Origin: an uncultured Ruminococcus sp.
Lineage (GTDB): Bacteria > Bacillota > Clostridia > Oscillospirales > Ruminococcaceae
Reading direction: 5' to 3'
DNA: 6,528 nucleotides
NCBI GenBank assembly: GCA_902772615.1
Contig: CACYBC010000156.1
Span: forward strand, 1-6,528
Shown here: in pieces, positions 1 through 6,475 of the stretch
How positions within the stretch are numbered: position 1 is the stretch's first letter
How the letters are laid out: each line of letters opens with the position of its first letter
The notes under the pieces: generated by a model
Seen by the model: the letters and a program-made list of their open reading frames with translations, nothing else
The model's database searches: none
What the model was told of the DNA's origin: nothing
Translations under genes and position numbers: made by a program

Positions 1-28
1 CAGATGCTGTTCTTTTATTATTCTCGGA

Positions 29-499
29 TCATTTATCCACAGCGGAATCCAGGATCTCTTTCCAGACTTTGAGGCTGTTTTCCCCGAGCGACCGTCTGTA
101 ATAAATGTTGAAGAAATAAAGAAACTTTCCCGATTTCATGACGCAGGTCTCGCCGCTCATCTCCGTTCCTTCTGAGACATATGTATAGCCGAATCCACGC
201 GATGGCCTGCCGGCGATAGTCCGGTCCACGAATCCCGTGAACTCATAGCGGAAGCCCTGCATCGCATCTCCGATCTGCCTCTCAGCGCTTCTTGCCGCAT
301 CATTAGCCCCGATCAGAAAGAAAGCGATACCGATATTCCTGCAGCCGACCGTAGCCAGTATATGTCCCTGAGGCTCGGAGAACGCAACATATTCTCCCGC
401 TGCGGCAAGTTCAAAATCCTTTTTCTCCGTCTCATCAAGAACATGAAATCCGTCCGGCAGCTCCAGTTCTATCCTTCCGTTGATACAGACTTTCTCCAT
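29..499 (-). CDS. Hypothetical protein, possible DcrB/PsbP-like fold
   Basis: The product is 156 aa with no signal peptide or membrane helix. I do not recognise it firmly. The pattern of an N-terminal IELELPDGFHV strand (10-20), a central helix with AARSAERQIGDAM (68-80), then strands through GRPSRGFGYTY (97-107) and KFLYFFNIYYR (125-135), and a final helix with VWKEILDSA (145-153) resembles small DcrB/PsbP-like proteins. Many of those are lipoproteins, but no lipobox is seen here. AGGGGGG lies 7 nt before the ATG. The gene starts only 26 nt after the phosphatase stop and is therefore probably co-transcribed. Its function in the circuit is unknown. No terminator is visible in the 28 bases left after its stop. 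Confidence 0.8.
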   Translation of the reverse strand: MEKVCINGRIELELPDGFHVLDETEKKDFELAAAGEYVAFSEPQGHILATVGCRNIGIAFFLIGANDAARSAERQIGDAMQGFRYEFTGFVDRTIAGRPSRGFGYTYVSEGTEMSGETCVMKSGKFLYFFNIYYRRSLGENSLKVWKEILDSAVDK

Positions 500-525
500 T
501 TCTCATCCCCCCTGCCGATCAGCGA

Positions 526-2151
526 TCATCCCTTGTATTCGACGCACATCATGGTGAGATCGTCGAACTGCTCAGCTCCGTCCACAAATCTGTCCACAGC
601 AGCCCTGACATTTTCAAGCAGCTGTTTCGGAGACGCCTGCGGATCAGAATTAAGCGCATCGATCAGTCTCTGCATGCCGAACATCCTGTTGTCTGCATCA
701 GAAGCTTCCGGAGCGCCGTCGGTATAGACAAATATCTTGGTCCCGGGTTCAAGCTGCATCTCATATTCGGTATACTTCATACCCTCCATGCCGCCGATCA
801 CAAAGCCATGCTTGTCCTTAACGATCTCAAACTGCCCGTCCGGTTTCCTGAAGATGGGATATTCATGTCCCGCGTTGGCCGCAGTTAGTTTCCCTGTGGA
901 CAGTTCCAGTATCCCTGCCCAGACAGTCACGAACATCTCCGCCTGGTTATTGGAGCAGATCGCTTCATTGGTCCTCGTAAGTATCTCGGCAGGGCTGCCT
1001 CCCAGCATGGCCACGCTCTGCAGGATGATCTTGGAGGCCATCATGAACAGGGCCGCAGGTATCCCCTTTCCGGACACATCGGCCATTATGAGGCCCAGAT
1101 GATCGTCATCTATAAGAAAGAAATCATAGAAATCACCGCCGACCTCCTTTGCGGGATCCATAACTGCGAAGATATCTATGTCAGTTCTCTCAGGGAAAGG
1201 CGGGAACTCATGGGGAATCATAGACAGCTGTATTCGGGTCGCAAGTGTCAGCTCGGTTCCTATCCTCTCGTTCTCCGCAGTGATGGAAGTGATGTTCTCC
1301 ACGTACCGGGATATCTGTTCCTCCATTCTGTCTATGGAGCTGGCGAGTATCCCGATCTCATCCGTGTTCTTTATCCTTGAACTGAGTTTCTCCTCCGCCG
1401 GTATGTTCTCGGAAGCAAATCTGGATGCTTCTTTCGTAATGGCATCCACAGGCGTAAGAAAGACTCTTTCGAGATACCGCCCCTGCGTCATCAGCACCAG
1501 AAGTGCAGCCATCATCGTGACAAAAACGATCCTGCTGAGATATCCTTGGCGGGTGATTATCACACTCTCCATCTGCCGCTGTACACACAGTATCGCTTTG
1601 GCTTTTCCGTCCGTTCCGATCACAGGCACCATTACGGTTATGTGAGGGTCGGTCTCTATGTAACCCTTGTCTCTTACAACGAGTTCGCCTTTCGACGTCC
1701 CCTCCATGATATTCCTGTATTTTTCACGGTAATCATCATTCGTTGTCTCTCGGTAATACCCGAAATCATATTTGGTATACCCGCTTCCCGCCATCATGGT
1801 GGAGAACAGGAATGTGATATGCCTGTAGTCTGTGCGGTCCGGATCTATCACATATATGAATGTGGACCTGGAAGAATTGCACAGAGAATCAAGTCTCTGA
1901 TAAACGTTCTGATATTCCTCTGTCGTACCGCCGCTCTCATGGTATGCCTGTATGCGATCGCCGTCCACCATCAGCACCGCTGTATCGGCGGTGCGGAAAG
2001 CATCTTCCGAATACACTTCCAGAAGAGAGCTCGTAAAAGCCTTGAATCCTATGATGCAGACCACCAGTGAAAACAAAACGAGCAGACTTATGATGCTCAG
2101 TATGCTTTTGACAGCTATGTGTTCATTTATGTATCTTATCGTCTTAAACAT
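526..2151 (-). CDS. Membrane sensor PP2C-type serine phosphatase (SpoIIE/RsbU family) with HAMP domain
   Basis: The 541-aa protein has a first membrane helix at 15-37, an extracytoplasmic region of about 165 aa (38-204), a second helix at 205-223, a HAMP-like segment (about 224-285), a coiled linker with the ELTLATRIQLSMIP switch helix (300-313), and a SpoIIE-type PP2C domain (about 323-541). Metal-binding acidic motifs are intact: GGDFYDF (338-344, Asp340), ADVSGKGIPAAL (357-368, Asp358), YTDG (476-479) and DDLTM (530-534). The outer region looks like a Cache-type sensor, with FIYVIDPD (98-105) and VMVPVIGTDGKAKAIL (173-188). Family members remove phosphate from STAS serines, so the two STAS domains encoded upstream are its likely substrates. 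GGAGG lies 4 nt before the start, 71 nt after the dipeptidase stop. The ligand is unknown. Confidence 0.95.
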   Translation of the reverse strand: MFKTIRYINEHIAVKSILSIISLLVLFSLVVCIIGFKAFTSSLLEVYSEDAFRTADTAVLMVDGDRIQAYHESGGTTEEYQNVYQRLDSLCNSSRSTFIYVIDPDRTDYRHITFLFSTMMAGSGYTKYDFGYYRETTNDDYREKYRNIMEGTSKGELVVRDKGYIETDPHITVMVPVIGTDGKAKAILCVQRQMESVIITRQGYLSRIVFVTMMAALLVLMTQGRYLERVFLTPVDAITKEASRFASENIPAEEKLSSRIKNTDEIGILASSIDRMEEQISRYVENITSITAENERIGTELTLATRIQLSMIPHEFPPFPERTDIDIFAVMDPAKEVGGDFYDFFLIDDDHLGLIMADVSGKGIPAALFMMASKIILQSVAMLGGSPAEILTRTNEAICSNNQAEMFVTVWAGILELSTGKLTAANAGHEYPIFRKPDGQFEIVKDKHGFVIGGMEGMKYTEYEMQLEPGTKIFVYTDGAPEASDADNRMFGMQRLIDALNSDPQASPKQLLENVRAAVDRFVDGAEQFDDLTMMCVEYKG

Positions 2152-2222
2152 CGTTCCTCCGCAGTCTGGGATATGTCTTGTGCAGTTTTCATGTGCATCT
2201 GTCCGGGCCGTCTCTCATCCTC

Positions 2223-2882
2223 TCATCTTCTGAGATACGCAGAGGACACCGGGAACTCAAAATAAGTATCGGGGTACGGCTCATCCTTCAGGACGAAATG
2301 CCACCACTCACAGTCGATCGGTTCAAATCCGTTTCGCAGCATCGCTCTTCTGAGCGTCATCCTGTTCTCATACTGCTCGTCCGTTATTCCCTTGTAGTCG
2401 GGATGAGACAGCTCGCTGAAGAAGTCGAACGGTCCTCCCATATCGACCTCCTTGCCTGTCTTCATGTCCAGGAGAGTCAGATCAACGGCGCTGCCGCGGC
2501 TATGGCTGGATCTTTTCGCTATGTAACCTTTATTGAACAGTTCCTGTTTCTCAAGGTCCGGATAGAAATAAGGCTTCATCCTGATATCCTGGTCCTCTAT
2601 CCCCCAGAGCACAAAATGCTTTACAGCCATCGCAGGCCTGTATGCATCAAATACCTTCAGACGGTATCCCTGCACTATGAGTTCATTGCTGACGGATTTC
2701 AGAGCCCTGGCAGCTTCGATCGTGATAATGGCGACTGGTTCTTCATAACCGTCTATCCTGTCGCCTATGAAGTTGTATGATGAATGGTATCTTATCTCCT
2801 GCACCGCTGCGGGAATATAATCGGCCAGCACCACGAATCCTGACGGGTCCATAGCCACGTTATTCTTGTTCTCGGCTCTCAT
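2223..2882 (-). CDS. D-alanyl-D-alanine dipeptidase, VanX/DdpX family (peptidase M15D)
   Basis: This is a 219-aa zinc dipeptidase of the family that cleaves D-Ala-D-Ala to D-alanine. The zinc ligands are visible: His127 and Asp134 in SSHSRGSAVDL (125-135), and His195 in CEWWHF (191-196). Glu192 is the catalytic base and Arg82 in YRP matches the conserved arginine of VanX. There is no signal peptide, so it should act in the cytoplasm, like VanX. The length is near the usual 200 aa with a short N-terminal extension. GGAGG lies 4 nt before the ATG, which overlaps the preceding stop. Met11 lacks a ribosome binding site. No vanH, vanA, vanR or vanS is present, so this alone does not indicate glycopeptide resistance. 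A role in D-Ala-D-Ala recycling or precursor control is more likely. Confidence 0.92.
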   Translation of the reverse strand: MRAENKNNVAMDPSGFVVLADYIPAAVQEIRYHSSYNFIGDRIDGYEEPVAIITIEAARALKSVSNELIVQGYRLKVFDAYRPAMAVKHFVLWGIEDQDIRMKPYFYPDLEKQELFNKGYIAKRSSHSRGSAVDLTLLDMKTGKEVDMGGPFDFFSELSHPDYKGITDEQYENRMTLRRAMLRNGFEPIDCEWWHFVLKDEPYPDTYFEFPVSSAYLRR

Positions 2883-3664
2883 GTTTCCTCCGGCTCCGCT
2901 TTTCCCCTGTCTTTTCTGACCAGAGGCCAGAATGAGACGAATATCAGCAGAGAGGCCACAGCTATGAGGATCATAAGATACAGCGCCCAGTGCCAGAGTT
3001 CCGTCATCCTTATTCCCAGCGGATTGTTGAATGTGAAAAAGAAGTTAGTCCAGAAATCCACGCTCTTCAGTTCCCCGTCAACATATGTCGGAGATGCAAG
3101 GAGCGAGTTCACATAAAGCGAGATGAATCCAAGCAGGTATACGAAAAGAAGCGTATCCCTGCAGTGTCTCCATTTCCATGTGATCTCTCCGGATATCGCG
3201 ATGATTATTCCCAGTGCGATCAGCATGGAATGGTATATGAAGAACTGATATGACAGCGGGCTCACGAAAGCCTTCTCGACCGGAACACTGGTGGAGAATA
3301 TCGACGGCATCGCAAGGGCTGCGATCGCGCCCAGCAATCCTGTGGAATATATGAACCCGAGCACCTTCTCCCTTTTTCCGGCATCCTCCGTAGTGCTTGC
3401 AAAGAAGATCAGAATGATCTGCAGCGAGCAGAAGTGAAGAGGGAGATGGTTCAGTGGAATGTATGGGCCATACAGCTTTCCGTTGGCGGAAGGGACCATC
3501 TCTATGACACTGGCTACTTTCGTTATCTCTGACAGTACGGAGATGATAAGCGCTGTCCTGAGCACCTTGCTGAGCGGCGGCTTCTTCCTGCGGTAGCCAG
3601 CTACCGCGACCGTCACCATCACAGCACAGATCAAAAGCCAGAGCAAATGACGCCATGTAAACAT
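2879..3664 (-). CDS. YwaF/TIGR02206-type integral membrane protein
   Basis: The 261-aa product has about seven hydrophobic helices (roughly 5-24, 35-54, 73-90, 103-120, 138-157, 171-190 and 222-245) and a charged tail ending in EPEET. The NHLPLHFCSLQ motif (72-82) in the third helix and the YHSML motif (144-148) match what I know of the YwaF/TIGR02206 family, related to eukaryotic TMEM164. The usual NYMYL-type motif before the last helix is degenerate here (NSLLASP, 186-192). Bacterial members have no firmly known biochemical role. The start has GAGG 9 nt upstream. Its TGA overlaps the ATG of the dipeptidase gene as ATGA, so the two are probably co-translated. That pairing hints at a cell-envelope role, which is inference. 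Confidence 0.82.
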   Translation of the reverse strand: MFTWRHLLWLLICAVMVTVAVAGYRRKKPPLSKVLRTALIISVLSEITKVASVIEMVPSANGKLYGPYIPLNHLPLHFCSLQIILIFFASTTEDAGKREKVLGFIYSTGLLGAIAALAMPSIFSTSVPVEKAFVSPLSYQFFIYHSMLIALGIIIAISGEITWKWRHCRDTLLFVYLLGFISLYVNSLLASPTYVDGELKSVDFWTNFFFTFNNPLGIRMTELWHWALYLMILIAVASLLIFVSFWPLVRKDRGKAEPEET

Positions 3665-3681
3665 AATCAGTATCCTCTACC

Positions 3682-3721
3682 TGCCTGTATGCCTGTCACT
3701 ACCTTCTCATGTGATGCCTGT
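3682..3721 (-). repeat. Three copies of ACAGGCA between the fusion and YwaF-like genes
   Basis: On the minus strand the heptamer ACAGGCA occurs at 3721-3715, 3696-3690 and 3688-3682. The last two are one base apart, and the first overlaps the loop and 3' arm of the stop-codon hairpin. All three lie in a 66-nt intergenic gap ahead of the YwaF-like gene. They could be protein or RNA binding sites, or simple chance. Confidence 0.35.
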
Positions 3722-3733
3722 AAAGCGGCATCA
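3712..3733 (-). other. Hairpin spanning the stop codon of the fusion gene
   Basis: On the minus strand TGATGCC (3733-3727) pairs perfectly with GGCATCA (3718-3712) around the 8-nt loop GCTTTACA. The first TGA is the stop codon of the fusion gene. No T-run follows, so it is not a standard terminator. It could slow RNA decay or processing, or it could be chance. Confidence 0.45.
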
Positions 3734-5311
3734 AGCATTTTTCTTGAGAGTCAGGATGTTTTTTCCGTCCTTATATTCATAGGACATGTCATCCATCAGC
3801 TGTTTGGTCAGGAATATCCCCAGACCGCCGACCTGTCTTTCCTGTGCGGAAAGCGTGACATCCGGATCCTCCTTGGCAAGAGGATCATAAGGGATCCCGC
3901 TGTCGCTCATTATTATGGTCACAGAAGAGGGTCCGTCAGAGATCTCGACCTTGAGCTTTGCCTTTCCGATCTCCGGCGAATATGCATAGCTTGCGACATT
4001 GACGAATATCTCTTCAACCGCAAGGCCGACCTGCATCACCGTCTTTGCCGGAAATCCCGCCTTCTCGAGTTTCTCGTTGACGAAATCCTGAACTTCCGGA
4101 AGATTATTGTTGACTGCGTCTATCTCAAGTTCGTTGACATCAAACACAAGGCTGTCGATCCTGTCAAGGAGGTCGATCAGTTCGCCTTTCCAGAGTTCTA
4201 TCTCCGCCCTTCCATTTTCAGATTCAAGTCCCTTGCGCCTGATGGAACGCCGTATCATTCTGGTGTACCCGATCACCCTCGCCTTATCTTCCACCTCATG
4301 CAGTTTTGTCTCTGAATGAGTGCCGAGATACGCAGCCAGCACCTTGTGCCAGAACTGCGTGGCCGTATCAAAATCGAACCCCTGGAATTCCAGAACTGTC
4401 CCGTGATCATACTCCGAGTATCCCTGGAAGGCATTGTATATGGAAGCCAGTTCGATCACAGGATGACCTACAGCAAGAGTATCCATATCTATAATGAGCA
4501 CTTCATCGCCCTGCAGGACGATATTCTTGGTGTGGTAATCGCCGTGGATCATATGGTCATCGTGAGGGATCGCCTCAACCAGCGCCTTCAGTTTTGTACC
4601 GTACTGCTCCGGAAGATGATCCTGCATGAAATCCGCCCAGGATATCACCGTATCCCTGAAATCGGGCAGCTTTCCTTCAGGCACAACGGTACCGTGTATC
4701 AGATTCAGCATCTTGACATACTCGCTAACGACCCAATCCATTCTTTCCGGCTCGTTAGCAAGTATCTTGGAGAAAGACGTAGCATTGAGCAGCTCGAAAA
4801 CAGAGCCGTAGCTGTCCCCGACCTTTACCACGTCATAGGAGATCGCCGTGGGTATCCCGAGGATAAGCGCAAGGCGTGCCACTTCCCTCTCATGCTGTAT
4901 GTCCGCAAGAGCATCCGAATCAAAGTAGACCTTGACGACGTTATCGTCATCAACTCTGTAGACCACACCGTTTGCACCGCGTCCTATCTCTTCACAGCCG
5001 TCGATCGATACTACGCGGTAAGCCTTTTCGACCTGCATCATCTCCGTGAATCCCGTCATCTCGAGCACTTCGTACACACCGGAGCTCACACCGGTGATCT
5101 TCAGATCGGGATTTGTCTGTTTTACTCTTAGGATGACCCTGAGTCCGGCGCTGGATATATACTCCAGTTCGGAAGCGTCCATCACGACCGGAGCTCCTCC
5201 GTTGTCTTTCAGGAGTCCGTTGATCTCTTCTCCGATCTGAGGCGCATTGTTGGAGTCGATCCTCCCTGTCAGTTTTATCATGACAGGTTCCATTCCGTTT
5301 ACTTCAGGCAT
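3731..5311 (-). CDS. STAS - APH-like kinase - RsbW-type HATPase fusion protein
   Basis: This 526-aa cytoplasmic protein has three parts. Residues 1-97 are a STAS domain with YISSAGLRVIL (51-61); Ser54 is the likely phospho-site. Residues 103-385 form an aminoglycoside phosphotransferase/eukaryotic-like kinase fold resembling the TIGR02172 group: glycine loop GRGANGVVY (110-118), Lys127 in VVKVY, a Glu at 141 or 143, catalytic HGDYHTKN (256-263) and metal-binding IIDMD (273-277). All key residues are present, so it should be active. Residues 395-526 are an RsbW/SpoIIAB-type GHKL ATPase: N-box AVEEIFVN (431-438; Glu434, Asn438), DSGIPYDP (470-477) and GGLGIFL (495-501). The start has GAGAGG 7 nt upstream. 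Known relatives phosphorylate STAS proteins on serine. Here antagonist and kinase share one chain, so the switch may be intramolecular or may act on the separate STAS protein. The substrate of the middle kinase is unknown. Confidence 0.92.
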   Translation of the reverse strand: MPEVNGMEPVMIKLTGRIDSNNAPQIGEEINGLLKDNGGAPVVMDASELEYISSAGLRVILRVKQTNPDLKITGVSSGVYEVLEMTGFTEMMQVEKAYRVVSIDGCEEIGRGANGVVYRVDDDNVVKVYFDSDALADIQHEREVARLALILGIPTAISYDVVKVGDSYGSVFELLNATSFSKILANEPERMDWVVSEYVKMLNLIHGTVVPEGKLPDFRDTVISWADFMQDHLPEQYGTKLKALVEAIPHDDHMIHGDYHTKNIVLQGDEVLIIDMDTLAVGHPVIELASIYNAFQGYSEYDHGTVLEFQGFDFDTATQFWHKVLAAYLGTHSETKLHEVEDKARVIGYTRMIRRSIRRKGLESENGRAEIELWKGELIDLLDRIDSLVFDVNELEIDAVNNNLPEVQDFVNEKLEKAGFPAKTVMQVGLAVEEIFVNVASYAYSPEIGKAKLKVEISDGPSSVTIIMSDSGIPYDPLAKEDPDVTLSAQERQVGGLGIFLTKQLMDDMSYEYKDGKNILTLKKNA

Positions 5312-5339
5312 AGCTGTTCCTCTCTCTATATCCTTTGAA

Positions 5340-6011
5340 TCACTTTACACCGTACATATGCTTCAGTATCAGTCTTTCCGCAGTTTCTTTCCCGAACAGT
5401 CCGGTGAACTGATTGACTGCCGGACCGCCTTTCTGCACCAGGGTGCAGGCAAAGTCTCTGATCTTTTCCTTTTTGATCTCCGGATCGCATATATCAGCAT
5501 CCTTCAGCTGATCCGCAAATGCAGCTATATACTCTGCAGCTGCGGAAGAGAGCCTCTGCGAGATCTTCTTTCCTGTTTTGTGGTATGTACAATCATATTT
5601 GATACCATCATACCAGGAAGGTGCAGAGACATAATCGGTGAGATCGGAATCGGCATCCTTTATCCTGCTGAATTCATCAAGTTTCTCCTGCGGATATGGG
5701 GCGATCTGCGTATCATACAGTTCATTCAGCTGCGTTTCTTTTCCGAAGGCGCTTATCCAGTCAAGGTTGACCAGGGGCACATCCCTGTCGAACACCGACA
5801 GGACGACCGTCTCCATCTTCATGAGTCCCAGCATCGCCTTCATGCTCAGCACACAAAGATGCCCCAGTCCTTCAACAGTATACGACTGAGTTTCGAAGGT
5901 CATTCCTTTCCTGGAAAGATGTGCATCGCCTCCAATGTCCTCCGGCGTCAACGTATATTCCTTTTCAAGCTGCTGCCTTATGATATCTCCGAGTTTTCTT
6001 CTGTCTCCCAT
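5340..6011 (-). CDS. Conserved-looking protein of unknown function; faint bilin reductase/RCCR-like features
   Basis: The product is 223 aa, soluble, with no signal peptide or membrane helix. I do not recognise it with certainty. Residues 67-101 (ETVVLSVFDRDVPLVNLDW, then YDTQ at 99-102) and the C-terminal stretch around GLFGKETAERLI (204-215) remind me of ferredoxin-dependent bilin reductases and red chlorophyll catabolite reductase. Those end in a similar FGxxxAxRxI helix and have a central acidic strand. This is from memory and is weak. There is no Cys cluster or nucleotide-binding motif. The start lies 16 nt after the STAS stop. An in-frame TAG just upstream leaves no alternative start there, and the Shine-Dalgarno is poor, so translation is probably coupled to the STAS gene. 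Its place between two switch genes suggests a sensor, effector or accessory role in the circuit. Confidence 0.8.
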   Translation of the reverse strand: MGDRRKLGDIIRQQLEKEYTLTPEDIGGDAHLSRKGMTFETQSYTVEGLGHLCVLSMKAMLGLMKMETVVLSVFDRDVPLVNLDWISAFGKETQLNELYDTQIAPYPQEKLDEFSRIKDADSDLTDYVSAPSWYDGIKYDCTYHKTGKKISQRLSSAAAEYIAAFADQLKDADICDPEIKKEKIRDFACTLVQKGGPAVNQFTGLFGKETAERLILKHMYGVK

Positions 6012-6027
6012 CCGTACGACCCAGCTT

Positions 6028-6330
6028 TCAGTTTTCTATTGTCAGGATCTCGTCGAATCCTGTCATCTCAAAAGTGTCCATTATCTCCTGCCTGACATGC
6101 TTTACTGTCATGGACCCGAGATCATTCATCTTCTTCTGAGCGGCGAGAAGGACCCTCATTCCGGCAGAAGACACATACTCGAGTTCTTCAAAGTCGAGCA
6201 CGAGTTCAGTGAGTCCGTCGATCACGGCTACGATCTCGCTTTCCAGTTCAGGTGATGTGAGCGTATCCAGTCTGCCCTTCAGGGTGAAGCAGGCTTTGTC
6301 ATTGTCGATAGTCTTATAGATATTCAGCAT
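6028..6330 (-). CDS. STAS-domain anti-sigma factor antagonist (RsbV/SpoIIAA type)
   Basis: This 100-aa protein is a single STAS domain, the usual length for stand-alone antagonists. Such proteins, in unphosphorylated form, bind an RsbW/SpoIIAB-type kinase and release its captive partner; phosphorylation of one serine switches them off. Residues 19-20 (GR) open the N-terminal strand. The phosphorylation loop is YVSSAGMRVLL (52-62), where Ser55 aligns with the phosphorylated serine of RsbV and SpoIIAA. The C-terminal TGFDE (90-94) is also typical. The start has AAGGAG 9 nt upstream. It is the first gene of the operon and a paralog of the N-terminal domain of the fusion protein at 3731-5311; both share ELEYxSSAG and TGFxE. 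The kinase partner is probably that fusion protein, by inference. The regulated target is not visible. Confidence 0.93.
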   Translation of the reverse strand: MLNIYKTIDNDKACFTLKGRLDTLTSPELESEIVAVIDGLTELVLDFEELEYVSSAGMRVLLAAQKKMNDLGSMTVKHVRQEIMDTFEMTGFDEILTIEN

Positions 6331-6369
6331 TATTCGTCGCTCCTTTTAAAAAACGATTGATTATCTATC

Positions 6370-6398
6370 ATTATAAAACAAAACCGGTGCGGTAATGT
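6370..6398 (-). promoter_or_regulatory. Probable sigma-A-type promoter of the operon
   Basis: A perfect TATAAT lies on the minus strand at 6375-6370, about 40 nt before the first start codon and downstream of the terminator hairpin. With a 17-nt spacer the -35 position (6398-6393) reads ACATTA, a poor match to TTGACA, and there is no TGn extended -10. The expected transcription start is near 6363, which gives a short leader of about 32 nt. The weak -35 would fit dependence on an activator, but that is inference. No SigB-like GTTT/GGGTAT pair was seen. Confidence 0.6.
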
Positions 6399-6423
6399 AT
6401 AGAATTCACTCTACATAATAACA

Positions 6424-6475
6424 AAAAGCCCCTTGTGATCTGCACTTTAAAGCGCGCAGGAACTCCGGGGCTTTT
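6424..6475 (-). terminator. Branched terminator-like hairpin upstream of the operon
   Basis: Read on the minus strand, AAAAGCCCC (6475-6467) pairs perfectly with GGGGCTTTT (6432-6424), and a T-rich run (TTTTTGTT including the stem end) follows. The 34-nt loop contains a second stem, CTGCGC with GTGCAG (one G-U pair), closing an 8-nt GCTTTAAA loop. Because the outer stem has A-tracts and T-tracts at both ends, it could work in both directions. It sits just upstream of the operon promoter, so it most likely ends a minus-strand gene that lies beyond the right edge. No plus-strand gene in the window would need it. Confidence 0.75.

Noticed and set aside
2152..2222. Terminator or promoter in the 71-nt gap before the phosphatase gene
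   Set aside because: I found no stable stem with a T-run and no good -35/-10 pair there.
3078..3656. Minus-strand open frame overlapping the YwaF-like gene in another frame
   Set aside because: The YwaF frame has seven clean hydrophobic helices and family motifs; the alternative frame has none.
3665..3730. Internal promoter ahead of the YwaF-like gene (TTTACA, then TAGTGA after 17 nt)
   Set aside because: The -10 match is too poor to call, and the genes are closely spaced in the same direction.
3647..4315. Long plus-strand open frames here and at 4316-5131, 5247-6095 and 1546-2070
   Set aside because: They lie opposite genes with clear domains, lack family motifs and have low-complexity, Cys/Ser/His-rich translations typical of antisense shadows.
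3731..5311. Aminoglycoside resistance kinase
   Set aside because: The middle domain has the APH fold but is embedded between STAS and HATPase domains in a signalling operon. Antibiotic resistance is not supported.
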